NCBI GenBank assembly: GCA_947494705.1
Contig: CANLVN010000001.1
Span: 248,001 to 312,000, forward strand
Direction: 5' to 3'
DNA from: an uncultured Erythrobacter sp.
Lineage (GTDB): Bacteria > Pseudomonadota > Alphaproteobacteria > Sphingomonadales > Sphingomonadaceae
DNA: 64,000 nucleotides
Shown: positions 8,781 through 17,589 of the stretch, in pieces
Position numbering within the stretch: position 1 is the stretch's first letter
Layout of the letters: each line of letters starts with the position of its first letter
Made by a program: the position numbers and the translations under genes
Notes under the pieces: model-generated
Database searches by the model: none
Told to the model about the DNA's origin: nothing
What the model saw: the letters and a program-made list of their open reading frames with translations, nothing else

Positions 8781-9508
8781 CAGGCGCTCCTTTGCGCGGC
8801 AAATTCGGTAAGGGCATCAGCATAGGCGGGCGCGCCGCGCCTGTCTCCCTCACCCGCAACAAGGCTCTGCGTAGCGCGCGCCAACATGTCGATATTGGCT
8901 GCGTCCAAAGCGCCGAGCGGTTCGACATAAATGCCGATCGTGAAGAGGATCGCCCCCGTCTGCTGAAGTCGGCGCAAGGTCTGACGCTCTGACCGCACGA
9001 ACAGGGTTTCACCTGCATTCTCTGCGGTCACATGCGCGAAGGCTTCGGCGGGTGGACGGCGTTCGATCCAGCGGCGTTTTCCAGTCGCCGCGATGAACCA
9101 GTTGCAGCGGCCATAGATCGCGCCCGGTTTGAGCGTTGCCATGAAGCGGTCGACCCCCGTCGCGAGTTGCTCCTCGTAACCCTGTATCGGTGCGTGGAGC
9201 GCGCGCAATGGGAGGCCGATCTTGTCCTTCGGGTGCCAGTCAGAGGGCCATGCGACCGCTGCGCCGATGAGGCGGTATTGCTCCTCGCCCGGGTGAAGTT
9301 GGAGCAAGCACATATCCTCATGCGCTAAGCATGCGGCCTCGAAAATTGTACCTTCGACACCAAGCAAGGCGGCCAGTTCGCGGCCTGGCGCGTCGGCTTC
9401 GGGGGTCAATTGCACCCCCTCGGCCCATTCGGCGAAAGCTTCGGTCCGGGCGGAGACGTCCGGCTTCGGCTGTAGCCATTCCTCCTCGGAAAGGCGCACC
9501 AGCCCCAT
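8780..9508 (-). CDS. Haem-dependent oxidative N-demethylase-like protein (DUF3445)
   Basis: A 242-residue protein resembling the alpha subunit of haem-dependent oxidative N-demethylases (HODM, DUF3445). Matching features are the RxE-type stretch, CNWFIAATGKRRWIERRPP, and LFVRSERQTLRRLQQTGAILFTIGIY near the C-terminus; family members use haem to demethylate small amines. The ATG at 9508 follows a strong GGGGGAGGG site; an earlier in-frame start would add 23 residues without family character. The beta/gamma subunits of the multi-subunit HODM are not in the window, so this may be a stand-alone enzyme of unknown substrate. The bioB stop lies 93 bp upstream. Confidence 0.72.
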   Translation of the reverse strand: MGLVRLSEEEWLQPKPDVSARTEAFAEWAEGVQLTPEADAPGRELAALLGVEGTIFEAACLAHEDMCLLQLHPGEEQYRLIGAAVAWPSDWHPKDKIGLPLRALHAPIQGYEEQLATGVDRFMATLKPGAIYGRCNWFIAATGKRRWIERRPPAEAFAHVTAENAGETLFVRSERQTLRRLQQTGAILFTIGIYVEPLGALDAANIDMLARATQSLVAGEGDRRGAPAYADALTEFAAQRSA

Positions 9509-9601
9509 GCGCAATTGCCCTCCCCCACGTGCCTTGGGAAGCAAGGAATCAACGCAGAAGCCGAGGCTCACTTTCAATGTTCCGTTCGCCTTGGAGGAAG
9601 G

Positions 9602-10615
9602 TCACTCCGCAGGTTCGGTAGCCTTACAAGCCCGCGCCGGCTCTTCGCCCTTGAGCGCGGTCATGCCCAACTTCGCCAGCAGAGCGCCGTCGCTGTCATC
9701 ACCAGCATTGGGTGCGGTCAGCAGCTTGTCGCCGGTGAAGATCGAGTTCGCGCCTGCGAGGAAGCACAGCGCCTGCGTCGCTTCGCTCATGCTCTCGCGG
9801 CCCGCGCTCAGTCGCACCATGCTCATCGGCATAGTGATCCGCGCGACTGCGACCGTGCGGACGAATTCGATATCGTCGATCTTGGCCATCGGGGTGTCGG
9901 CCAGCATATCGCCCAGCACCGTGCCCTTGACCGGGACCAGCGCATTGACCGGCACGCTCTCGGGATGCTTTTCCAGCGTGGCGAGCGTGTGGACGAAGCC
10001 CACGCGATCCTCGCGCGTCTCGCCCATGCCCACGATCCCGCCGGAACACACGTTGATCCCCGCATCGCGCACGTTCTGCAGCGTATCGAGCCGATCCTGA
10101 TAATTGCGGGTCGAGATCACGCGCTCGTAATATTCCGGACCGGTGTCGACATTGTGGTTGTAGTAGTCGAGCCCCGCCTCTTTCAGCATATCCGCCTGTT
10201 CCGGCGTCAACATGCCCAGCGTCATGCAGGTCTCCAACCCCATTTCGCGCACACCCTTCACGATCTCGATAATCGCGGGCATGTCCCGGTCCTTGGGGTT
10301 GCGCCACGCGGCGCCCATGCAGAAGCGCTGGCTGCCTGCATCCTTCGCCTGCGCCGCTGTTTGCAGCACGGCGCGCACATCCATCAGCTTCGTCGCCTCG
10401 ACGCCGCTATCGGCCTTCACCGACTGCGAGCAATAGCCGCAATCCTCAGGACACCCGCCGGTCTTGATACTGAGCAGCGTGCACAGCTGGACCTGCTCGG
10501 GCGGATGGTTCTCGCGGTGAACGCTCGCGGCCTGGAACAGCAGCTCGGTGAACGGGAGGTCAAAAAGGGCCGCGATTTCCTCGCGGGTCCAGTCGGTGCG
10601 GATGTTAGTTTCCAT
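9602..10615 (-). CDS. bioB: Biotin synthase
   Basis: A 337-residue radical-SAM enzyme inserting sulfur into dethiobiotin. The CxxxCxxC cluster motif is C55-PED-C59-GY-C62 ([12 protein letters not shown]). The auxiliary cluster region, [12 protein letters not shown] and GGIVGMGE are also visible. The ATG at 10615 has a GAGGAG site 10 nt upstream; a longer start six codons earlier is less likely. It overlaps the upstream secreted-protein gene by 11 bp. No other bio genes are in the window, so bioB stands apart from a bioFADC operon. It supplies the cofactor for the PccA subunit next door, although co-regulation is not shown. Confidence 0.96.
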   Translation of the reverse strand: METNIRTDWTREEIAALFDLPFTELLFQAASVHRENHPPEQVQLCTLLSIKTGGCPEDCGYCSQSVKADSGVEATKLMDVRAVLQTAAQAKDAGSQRFCMGAAWRNPKDRDMPAIIEIVKGVREMGLETCMTLGMLTPEQADMLKEAGLDYYNHNVDTGPEYYERVISTRNYQDRLDTLQNVRDAGINVCSGGIVGMGETREDRVGFVHTLATLEKHPESVPVNALVPVKGTVLGDMLADTPMAKIDDIEFVRTVAVARITMPMSMVRLSAGRESMSEATQALCFLAGANSIFTGDKLLTAPNAGDDSDGALLAKLGMTALKGEEPARACKATEPAE

Positions 10616-11054
10616 TTGTGTGCGGCTCCTCACTGTATCGGCCGATCCAATCCTTGATGACGTACCCGCCCCCGTCCGGGTCTAACTCCAGATAGAAAAC
10701 GCCTTGCGCGCTCCGCTCCGGCAAGACAGGCGCACATTTAGGCGGGGTCTTGGTGTCGCTCGTTTTATGCTTCGTTGTATAGTGAGCACCGTCCGATGCG
10801 ATCACGCGGCCATGATGCGTGGTCTCAGTCCATCTGAGAGCGTCTTCGACGAGGTCGCATCGTTCGGCCGAGTTGCAAACGGTCAAATCGTCCGACTTGC
10901 GTTCGACAATTGTCGAGCGTTCTTCATAGCTACCGTTCAGCTCGATCCAGTTGGCTCTCTCCACCTCGGCATCGCGATGCATCGTGCATGCTTGGCCCGG
11001 AACGGCCCAGACCATAGCTATCGCTAGGACCGCTCCCGCGCACCTCATCGCCAT
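10605..11054 (-). CDS. Small exported protein, unknown function
   Basis: A 149-residue protein with a typical signal peptide ([22 protein letters not shown], cleavage likely after residue 22) and four cysteines in the mature part, which could form disulfides. I do not recognise a family. The last codons overlap the bioB start, so the two may be coupled. REP-type palindromes lie immediately upstream (11083-11160). The mature part is hydrophilic with somewhat lower GC than neighbouring genes. Confidence 0.6.
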   Translation of the reverse strand: MAMRCAGAVLAIAMVWAVPGQACTMHRDAEVERANWIELNGSYEERSTIVERKSDDLTVCNSAERCDLVEDALRWTETTHHGRVIASDGAHYTTKHKTSDTKTPPKCAPVLPERSAQGVFYLELDPDGGGYVIKDWIGRYSEEPHTNGN

Positions 11055-11082
11055 CTCAGTCCGCCACCTTTTCTACTGCGTT

Positions 11083-11160
11083 ACCCCCGCGAAGGCGGGG
11101 GTCCCGATTCTTTCCACGCGGTACCAAAGAAGAAGCGGGACCCCGGATCAAGTCCGGGGT
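11083..11160. repeat. Pair of REP-type palindromes
   Basis: Two perfect 8-bp stem-loops sit 37 bp apart in the gap between bioB's upstream gene and metY. The first pairs ACCCCCGC (11083-11090) with GCGGGGGT (11095-11102) around GAAG. The second pairs ACCCCGGA (11140-11147) with TCCGGGGT (11153-11160) around TCAAG. Both match the kind of short G/C palindrome that recurs in sphingomonad intergenic DNA. They lie downstream of metY on the minus strand and could end that transcript or protect its 3' end. Confidence 0.75.
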
Positions 11161-11190
11161 GACGATGGGAAGATGTGTCACTACGTCGCC

Positions 11191-12495
11191 TCAGCCCACT
11201 TCGGCCAAGGCCTGCTCAAGGTCCGCCTTTATATCCTCGATATGCTCGATGCCCACCGATACGCGCACCGTGTCCGGTCCCGCGCCTGCGGCGATCAATT
11301 CGGTTTCGCCGAGCTGGCTGTGCGTGGTGGAAGCTGGATGGATAATGAGCGAGCGCGTATCGCCGATATTGGCGAGATGACTGAACAGTTTGACGTTCGA
11401 GACGAGCTTGGTCCCCGCCTCATATCCGCCCTTCAGGCCGAAAGTGAACACCGCCCCGCCTTTGCCGCCGAGATATTTGCCTGCAAGCGCGTTGTACGGA
11501 TCATCCGAAAGCCCCGCATAGCTCACCCACGCGACCTCATCGCGGCCCTTCAGCCACTGGGCCAGAGCGAGCGCGTTTTCGCAATGCCGTTCCATGCGCA
11601 GATGCAAAGTCTCCATGCCTGTCAGCGCGAGGAAGGCGTTCATCGGCGCCATCGCTGGGCCAAGGTCGCGCAGACCCAGCACGCGGCAGGCGATGATAAA
11701 GGCGACGGGGCCGACCGGCTCCAGCGCATCGACCAGCACAGCGCCATGATACGACCCATTCGGCTTCGTCAGCGATGGGTACTTGTCCCCTTGCGCCTTC
11801 CAGTCGAAATTACCGCTGTCTACGATCACACCGCCGACCGCATTGCCGTGGCCGTTGAGGAACTTGGTGGTCGAATGGGTGACGATGTCCGCGCCGAAGT
11901 CGAAAGGCTTGCACAATGCAGGCGTGGCCATGGTGTTGTCCACGATCAGTGGCACGCCGCCAGCTTGGGCCACGTCGGCAATCGCCGAAATATCGCTGAC
12001 CACGCCGCCCGGATTGGCGAGGCTTTCGATGAAGACGCAGCGCGTCTTATCATCCATCGCGGCGCGGATATTCTCGGGATCGTCGGCATCGACGAAACGG
12101 GTTTCCCAGCCGAATTTCCTGAACGCCTCGCCCATCTGGTTGAGCGAGCCGCCATACAGTTTCTTCGCCGCGACGATATTGCAGCCCGGCTCCATCAGCG
12201 TGTGGAACACCACCAACTGCGCCGCATGACCCGATGCGAGACCGAGCGCGCCGACACCGCCTTCAAGCGCCGCCACTTTCTTTTCCAACGCATCGTTGGT
12301 GGGATTCATGATGCGCGAATAGATGTTCCCGAACTCGGCCAGGCTGAACAGGTTCGCCGCATGCTCCGGGCTGTCGAAAACATAGCTCGACGTCTGGTAG
12401 ATCGGCGTAATCCGTGCGTTGGTCGTCGGGTCGGGTTGCGTGCCCGCATGGACGCTCATCGTTTCGGGGCGGGTGCCTTCGGGTAGGTCGGTCAT
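11191..12495 (-). CDS. metY: O-acetylhomoserine aminocarboxypropyltransferase (sulfhydrylase)
   Basis: A 434-residue fold-type I PLP enzyme that makes homocysteine from O-acetylhomoserine and sulfide (it may also work on O-acetylserine). The Cys/Met-metabolism PLP signature places the Schiff-base lysine at K211 (HSTTKFLNGHGN). The N-terminal TMSVHAGTQPD and YSRIMNPTND are typical of MetY rather than MetB/MetC. It starts 15 bp after the methylmalonyl-CoA mutase stop, so the two are probably co-transcribed. No SAM riboswitch was recognised in the short gap. Confidence 0.93.
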   Translation of the reverse strand: MTDLPEGTRPETMSVHAGTQPDPTTNARITPIYQTSSYVFDSPEHAANLFSLAEFGNIYSRIMNPTNDALEKKVAALEGGVGALGLASGHAAQLVVFHTLMEPGCNIVAAKKLYGGSLNQMGEAFRKFGWETRFVDADDPENIRAAMDDKTRCVFIESLANPGGVVSDISAIADVAQAGGVPLIVDNTMATPALCKPFDFGADIVTHSTTKFLNGHGNAVGGVIVDSGNFDWKAQGDKYPSLTKPNGSYHGAVLVDALEPVGPVAFIIACRVLGLRDLGPAMAPMNAFLALTGMETLHLRMERHCENALALAQWLKGRDEVAWVSYAGLSDDPYNALAGKYLGGKGGAVFTFGLKGGYEAGTKLVSNVKLFSHLANIGDTRSLIIHPASTTHSQLGETELIAAGAGPDTVRVSVGIEHIEDIKADLEQALAEVG

Positions 12496-12510
12496 TTCGA
12501 TCTCTCCATG

Positions 12511-14670
12511 TTACTCCGCAGCCTCATCGAGCCCTTCACCGGCGGGCGGCATGTTGTGGCCCAGCAGTGTCAGGATATCCGCCGCGCATTCGACCACGTT
12601 GGAGCCGGGGCCGTAAATGCCCTGCACGCCTGCTTCGCGCAGGAAGTCGTAGTCGGTCGCGGGAATTACGCCGCCGGCTGTGACCTTGATATCGGAACGG
12701 CCAGCTTCTTTCAGCAAACGGATCAGTTCCGGGATCAGCGTCTTGTGGCCCGCAGCGAGGCTCGATGCGCCGACCACGTCGACGTCGTTCTCCAGCGCCA
12801 TCTTGCAGGCCTCCTCGGGGGTCTGGAAAAGCGGGCCGGAGACGACCTCAAACCCCATGTCGGCAAACGCGCTGGCGATCACGTTGGCGCCGCGATCATG
12901 GCCGTCCTGGCCCATCTTGGCGACCATGATGCGAGGGCTTCGGCCGAGGCGACGCTCAACCGCCTCTACCCCGTTTGTGACCTGTTCCCAGCGCCGGTCG
13001 AACTCGTAGGCGCTTTTGTAGACGCCTGACACCGGCTTGGGCGTCGCATCGTGGCGACCGAACACGTCGCCCATCGCCGCCGAGATTTCGCCCAGCGTCG
13101 CATCGTGACGCGCCGCTTCCACGGCCAGTCCAAGAACGTTCGCATCGCCGGAGCACCCTTCGGTCAATGCCTTGAGCGCAGCCTGGCACGCCGCCTCGTC
13201 GCGGTTGGAGCGCACTTTCTCGATCCGGGCGATCTGGCCCTTGCGTACCTTGGCGTTGTCGATGTCGAGCGTTTCGATCGGGTCTTCGGTTTCCTTGCGG
13301 TACTTGTTGACCCCGACGATCACCGTATCGCCCTTGTCGACGCTGGTCTGCTTTTCCGCCGCCGCGCGTTCGATAGCGGCCTTGGGCGCGCCTGAATCGA
13401 CATAAGCGGTCATGCCGCCGGCCGCATCTACCTCGGCCATGACCTTCTCGGCCTCTTCAACGAGGGTCGAGGTCAGCGTCTCGATATAGTGCGAGCCACC
13501 CAGCGGATCGACGACATTGGTGATGCCGCTCTCCTCCTGAAGCACCAGCTGCGTGTTGCGCGCAATGCGGGCGGAGAAGTCGGTGGGCAGCGCAATCGCT
13601 TCGTCGAGCGCGTTGGTGTGGAGGCTCTGCGTTCCGCCAAGCGTTGCTGCCATCGCCTCGATCGTCGTGCGGATCACGTTGTTGTAGGGATCCTGTTCCT
13701 GCAAGCTGACACCGCTCGTCTGGCAGTGAGTGCGCAGCATTTTCGAGCGATCTTCCTTCGCGCCGAGATCGTCCATCACGCGATACCACAGCGTCCGGGC
13801 AGCGCGCAGCTTTGCGATCTCCATGAAGAAATTCATGCCGATGCCGAAGAAGAACGACAGACGCCCGGCAAAAGCGTCGATATCGAGACCCGCCGCCATG
13901 GCGCGTTCGACATAGGCCTTGCCGTCGGCGATAGTGAAAGCAAGCTCCTGCACTGCCGTCGCACCGGCTTCGTGCATATGGTAGCCGCTGATCGAAATGC
14001 TGTTGAAGCGCGGCATGTTCTGGGACGTGTAGGCAATGATGTCCGAAACGATCCGCATGCTCGGCTCTGGCGGATAGATGTAGGTGTTGCGGACCATGAA
14101 TTCCTTGAGGATGTCGTTCTGGATGGTCCCCGATAGCTTGTCCTGGCTTACGCCCTGACGCTCGGCGGCGACAATATAGAACGCCATGACCGGGATCACC
14201 GCGCCGTTCATGGTCATGGACACGCTCATCGTATCGAGCGGTATCTGGTCGAACAGCACTTCCATGTCGGCGACCGTATCGATCGCAACCCCGGCTTTGC
14301 CGACATCGCCGGTCACCCGCTCATGGTCGCTGTCATAGCCTCTGTGGGTGGCGAGGTCGAAGGCGACGCTCAGCCCTTTTTGCCCTGCTGCGAGGTTGCG
14401 ACGGTAGAAGGCGTTCGACTCTTCGGCAGTGGAAAAGCCTGCATATTGGCGGATCGTCCACGGACGCCCGGCATACATGCTGGCTTTCACCCCTCGAGTG
14501 AAGGGTGCGAAGCCGGGCAGGCCGGGTTCGAAATCCTCATGATCCGCACCTGTATAGAGCGGCTTGATCGCGAAACCTTCGGGCGTTTCCCATGTCAGGT
14601 CGCGTCCCTTGCTCTCCTTGTCGGCGAGAGCTTTCCAGTCTTCGGGGGTCGGTTTGTCGGTCATGCTCAT
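12511..14670 (-). CDS. mutA: Methylmalonyl-CoA mutase, single-chain
   Basis: A 719-residue adenosylcobalamin-dependent mutase interconverting (R)-methylmalonyl-CoA and succinyl-CoA. The N-terminal TIM-barrel ([32 protein letters not shown], split here for reading) is followed by a C-terminal B12 domain with the DxHxxG motif DGHDRG at 589-594, H591 being the lower cobalt ligand. Carrying both domains in one chain, it resembles the homodimeric form. Start choice between two ATGs (14670 or 14664) is uncertain. The protective GTPase MeaB is not in the window. It lies directly before metY. Confidence 0.96.
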   Translation of the reverse strand: MSMTDKPTPEDWKALADKESKGRDLTWETPEGFAIKPLYTGADHEDFEPGLPGFAPFTRGVKASMYAGRPWTIRQYAGFSTAEESNAFYRRNLAAGQKGLSVAFDLATHRGYDSDHERVTGDVGKAGVAIDTVADMEVLFDQIPLDTMSVSMTMNGAVIPVMAFYIVAAERQGVSQDKLSGTIQNDILKEFMVRNTYIYPPEPSMRIVSDIIAYTSQNMPRFNSISISGYHMHEAGATAVQELAFTIADGKAYVERAMAAGLDIDAFAGRLSFFFGIGMNFFMEIAKLRAARTLWYRVMDDLGAKEDRSKMLRTHCQTSGVSLQEQDPYNNVIRTTIEAMAATLGGTQSLHTNALDEAIALPTDFSARIARNTQLVLQEESGITNVVDPLGGSHYIETLTSTLVEEAEKVMAEVDAAGGMTAYVDSGAPKAAIERAAAEKQTSVDKGDTVIVGVNKYRKETEDPIETLDIDNAKVRKGQIARIEKVRSNRDEAACQAALKALTEGCSGDANVLGLAVEAARHDATLGEISAAMGDVFGRHDATPKPVSGVYKSAYEFDRRWEQVTNGVEAVERRLGRSPRIMVAKMGQDGHDRGANVIASAFADMGFEVVSGPLFQTPEEACKMALENDVDVVGASSLAAGHKTLIPELIRLLKEAGRSDIKVTAGGVIPATDYDFLREAGVQGIYGPGSNVVECAADILTLLGHNMPPAGEGLDEAAE

Positions 14671-14809
14671 ACTCTAGCGTCTTGCCATGGTGGTGTCGAA
14701 AGGTCCGATCAGTTGCTGCCTGTGCAGTATGGAAAACTGACCGGGTCGGGCAAGCGCTGTGGCATCGAAGGGTCTGGGCGCAACTGAATTATTGAATAGT
14801 CCGCCGCAA

Positions 14810-15595
14810 TCAGCTGCCCTTGAATTCTGCCTTGCGCTTCTGGAGAAATGCCATGCCGCCTTCACGCGCGTCGTCGCTCTCACCCGCAATGCGCTGCGCT
14901 TCCGCTTCGGCGAGCAGCACATTGTCGACATTTCCATCGAGAGCGTTGGCGATGTTGTGCTTGATGTGCCGCAGCGCGAGGGTCGGCCCGTTGGCGAGTT
15001 TTTCTGCAAGTGCGCGCGCTTCGTCCATCAGGGCTTCGTCATCGACACATTTGTAGATGAGGCCCCATTCCTCGGCCTGTTCGCCATGGATCTTTTCGCC
15101 CAGCATCATCATCCGCGTCGCACGCGCCCGCCCAATTGCGCGAGCAAGCATCCAGGTCGAGCCACCGTCCGGGACGAGGCCGATATTGACGAAGGCCTGA
15201 AGGAAATAGGCGCTCTTAGAAGCGATGGTGAAATCCGCCGCCAGCGCCAGCGAGCACCCCACCCCCGCCGCGGGACCGTTGACCGCGCAGATGACCGGGA
15301 CTTCGGCGCGAAGGACCTGTCTGATCGCGGGGTTGTAGTGCCGGGTCAGCGCCATGTGGCTGCCGCCCTTGCCGGTTAGCGCGCTTTCAGACCCGCGCGC
15401 GGAAAGGTCGGCGCCCGAGCAAAAGCCTTTGCCTTCGCCGGTGATAAGAACGCAGCGCGCGTCGCCGAGGTCGTAGAACACCTGTCCGATCTCGTCGGCC
15501 ATTTGCGGCGCCATGGCGTTGAGCCGTTCGGGCCGGTTGAGCGTGATCGTGGTCAGCGGTCCGTCGGTTTCGACGCGGATGGTTTCATAGGTCAC
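14810..15595 (-). CDS. Enoyl-CoA hydratase/isomerase (PaaG-like)
   Basis: A 261-residue crotonase-fold enzyme of acyl-CoA metabolism. The oxyanion-hole segments are CSGADLSARG and NGPAAGVGCSLALAADF, and the family-typical C-terminal helix RKAEFKG is present. Among crotonases it resembles PaaG-type isomerases, but the substrate cannot be decided. The GTG at 15595 follows GGGAGAGA and gives the standard length. The frame is open for another 140 codons upstream, but those codons lie opposite the glutathione transferase reading frame and do not look like protein. It sits between the epimerase and mutase genes. Confidence 0.88.
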   Translation of the reverse strand: MTYETIRVETDGPLTTITLNRPERLNAMAPQMADEIGQVFYDLGDARCVLITGEGKGFCSGADLSARGSESALTGKGGSHMALTRHYNPAIRQVLRAEVPVICAVNGPAAGVGCSLALAADFTIASKSAYFLQAFVNIGLVPDGGSTWMLARAIGRARATRMMMLGEKIHGEQAEEWGLIYKCVDDEALMDEARALAEKLANGPTLALRHIKHNIANALDGNVDNVLLAEAEAQRIAGESDDAREGGMAFLQKRKAEFKGS

Positions 15596-15690
15596 TTGTC
15601 TCTCTCCCGGTGACTGGCGTGCATTTCGTTTCGCAACCGGCGTTGCCGACGATTTCAGGGTCGCGCAAGCGCGGTGTTCGTAAAACAGGA

Positions 15691-16302
15691 TTAGGCCTTG
15701 GCGCTCGACCTCGCCGATACGCGTTCGTGCCAGCTTTTGAGAGCGGCGCATTCCTCGGGCGTTTCGAGTCCGATGAAATTCGCGAAGTCGATGGTGGTCA
15801 GCAGCAGGATGTCGGCCACACTGAAGCCCTCGCCCGCAAGGAATTCGCGATCCGCGAGCGACTGATCGAAGAAGCGCATCGCTTCGAGGGCGCGCGGTCG
15901 GTTGGCCTCGCCCCACTCCGCGTTGCGACCAGGCAGAGCGGCAGTAAACGGATGGGTGTGCACCCAGACCGCGCCAACAGTTGTCATCAGGATCATCTCG
16001 ACCCGGCGGCTCCACATCTCGATCTGCGCGATTTCGAGCGCGCTTGTGCCGAACAGCGGCGGTTCGGGATTGAGCGCCTCCAGATAGCGCATAATCGCAA
16101 CGCTTTCGGCAATTACCGTGCCATCGTCTAGCTCAAGGATCGGCGTCTGCCCGCGCGGGTTTCTGGCAGTGAACTCGGGCGATTTCTGTTCACGCTTGAT
16201 GATGGAAACTTCTGTGGAGGGAAGCTCGATGCCCTTCTCGGCAGCGAAGATGCGGACCCGGCGCGGATTGGGCGCGGGATTGGGGCTGTTGTAGAACAAC
16301 AT
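15691..16302 (-). CDS. Glutathione S-transferase family protein
   Basis: A 203-residue cytosolic GST. The N-terminal thioredoxin-fold domain (about 1-80) has the cis-Pro element GQTPILELDDGTVIAESVAI, which binds the gamma-glutamyl part of glutathione. The C-terminal helical domain includes the FSVADILLLTTIDFA capping motif. The likely catalytic residue is an early Tyr/Ser (YNSPNP). The ATG overlaps the stop of the methylmalonyl-CoA epimerase by one base, so it is in that operon. The physiological substrate is unknown. Confidence 0.88.
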   Translation of the reverse strand: MLFYNSPNPAPNPRRVRIFAAEKGIELPSTEVSIIKREQKSPEFTARNPRGQTPILELDDGTVIAESVAIMRYLEALNPEPPLFGTSALEIAQIEMWSRRVEMILMTTVGAVWVHTHPFTAALPGRNAEWGEANRPRALEAMRFFDQSLADREFLAGEGFSVADILLLTTIDFANFIGLETPEECAALKSWHERVSARSSAKA

Positions 16303-16742
16303 CAGTGTGCGCCATCCTTGGGCGTCTCCATGATCTCAGTGAGGATGCCCTGCATGTCCTTGGGGTGCAGGAAGAAGATCGGCGTGCCATGCGCCCCGAT
16401 GCGCGTGGGGCCGAGGATGCGCTTGCCCATACCTTCGAACTCCTCGCGGGCCTTTTCGATGTCGGGCACTTCGAAGCACATGTGATGCTGACCGCCGAGG
16501 GGATTCTTTTCAAGAAAGGTGCGGATCGCGCTCTTCTCACCCAGCGGCTCGATCAGCTCCAGTTGGGTACCGTTCATGCCGGAGCCTGTCGGGGTGTCAA
16601 CGAAGCAGACCTTCACGCCCTGCTCAGGCAGGTCGAACGGCTCATGGATATGCGTCGCGCCCATCGTGTCGCGGTAATGCGTGATGGATGCTTCGATGGA
16701 AGGGGTGGCGATGCCAACGTGGTTGAGACGGCCTAGTTTCAT
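16302..16742 (-). CDS. mce: Methylmalonyl-CoA epimerase
   Basis: A 146-residue VOC-fold metalloenzyme that interconverts the (S) and (R) forms of methylmalonyl-CoA, linking propionyl-CoA carboxylase to the mutase. The start MKLGRLNHVGIATPSIE contains the first metal histidine, GGQHHMCFEV the second, and the LELIEPL segment the catalytic glutamate. Length matches the family from the ATG at 16742. An alternative ATG at 16781 overlaps the stop of the upstream membrane protein and would add 13 residues. With pccA, pccB and mutA it completes propionyl-CoA to succinyl-CoA within this window. Confidence 0.93.
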   Translation of the reverse strand: MKLGRLNHVGIATPSIEASITHYRDTMGATHIHEPFDLPEQGVKVCFVDTPTGSGMNGTQLELIEPLGEKSAIRTFLEKNPLGGQHHMCFEVPDIEKAREEFEGMGKRILGPTRIGAHGTPIFFLHPKDMQGILTEIMETPKDGAH

Positions 16743-16777
16743 AATTCGCTTTCCCGGAAAATTCTGCGACGTTTCGA

Positions 16778-17203
16778 TCATCTGATAGCCTCAGCGCATT
16801 TCTTCGGTTCGGACAACAGGAACTCTTCCGATTTGACCACGGTCGCATCGCGCCGACACACCTTGAGGCCCAAATTATTCCCCTGTTTGATTCCAGCGAG
16901 CCCCCGGCTGGGCGAGTAAACCTCGAACGTGCCGATCCGTTCGCGTCCCTCGGAATCCGGATACCTCATCACGATAGTAGCCTCATCCCTGCGGTTCGCA
17001 TCGCTGCGAATTGTTATAGTCAAAATCTCGGCCTCAGCGTCGGTCCAGTTCTCAGGGAGCGCATCGGGGCTGGAAACCAACCCGAATAAAACCTGACCGA
17101 AGACGATCGCGGGTTTTGCCAGCCCCATGGCGTGCATCGTGGCAGCGACGAGTGCAAGTAACCCGAGAGTAGCCAGGCAACCACCGATCGAAAGCCACCT
17201 CAC
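16778..17203 (-). CDS. Membrane-anchored protein, unknown function
   Basis: A 141-residue protein with one N-terminal membrane helix (about 8-30, starting VRWLSIGGCLATLGLLALVAA split around the GTG start) and a mostly beta-type soluble domain of about 90 residues rich in charged residues, with two cysteines late in the chain. I do not recognise the domain. The GTG at 17203 overlaps the stop of the preceding three-helix membrane protein (GTGA), indicating translational coupling. The longer open frame upstream lies opposite that gene and is rejected. It is placed between pccB and the epimerase. Confidence 0.6.
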   Translation of the reverse strand: MRWLSIGGCLATLGLLALVAATMHAMGLAKPAIVFGQVLFGLVSSPDALPENWTDAEAEILTITIRSDANRRDEATIVMRYPDSEGRERIGTFEVYSPSRGLAGIKQGNNLGLKVCRRDATVVKSEEFLLSEPKKCAEAIR

Positions 17204-17586
17204 GTCGCGGATTCTCCACTTTCCGCCAATTCGATGAGCGCAAATGCTTCGATCCCGGCAAAAATGCCTCCCAATCCGAAAATCGCAAAGGCCGACGAGC
17301 CCGACAAAAGCAATATGAGAAACAGCCGCTCGCTGGGATTGGAAAAGCCGTGCCTCAGGATGCTCAACGCCACGCCTCCCCCGATGAACAAGCATGTGCC
17401 GCCCATCGCGATCGGCTGCCAGCCTGTCTCGATCGGTTGGCCCGGGCGGGCGAAGAAAATGGACCGCGCGACATCGAGATTAAGCGCCTCCAGCCATCCG
17501 CCTGCAGCGATCACCAGCCCAAACGCGGCGAACATGCCTGCCCCGAGGACATGAAGAGGCGTCAGACCGAGTTCGCTCTCGCTCAT
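17200..17586 (-). CDS. Small polytopic membrane protein, unknown function
   Basis: A 128-residue protein with about three hydrophobic helices (near 12-32, 60-78 and 86-112, rich in Gly/Ala/Phe) and hydrophilic loops. The family is not recognised. It starts 3 bp after the pccB stop and ends overlapping the next membrane-anchored gene, so it is almost certainly part of the pccB-epimerase operon. Whether it has any role in acyl-CoA metabolism cannot be told from sequence. Confidence 0.62.
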   Translation of the reverse strand: MSESELGLTPLHVLGAGMFAAFGLVIAAGGWLEALNLDVARSIFFARPGQPIETGWQPIAMGGTCLFIGGGVALSILRHGFSNPSERLFLILLLSGSSAFAIFGLGGIFAGIEAFALIELAESGESAT

Positions 17587-17589
17587 GGG

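Noticed and set aside
10951-12486. Open frame of about 511 codons opposite metY
   Set aside because: MetY on the minus strand is clearly conserved; the opposite frame is rich in Arg/His/Ala as expected of a shadow in GC-rich DNA.
14671-14809. Possible B12 riboswitch ahead of the methylmalonyl-CoA mutase
   Set aside because: The 139-bp leader has no B12-box-like sequence and is too short for a typical cobalamin riboswitch.
15596-16015. N-terminal extension of the enoyl-CoA hydratase to 401 residues
   Set aside because: The extra 140 codons lie over the glutathione transferase gene in another frame and lack similarity to the crotonase family; GTG 15595 has a good ribosome site.
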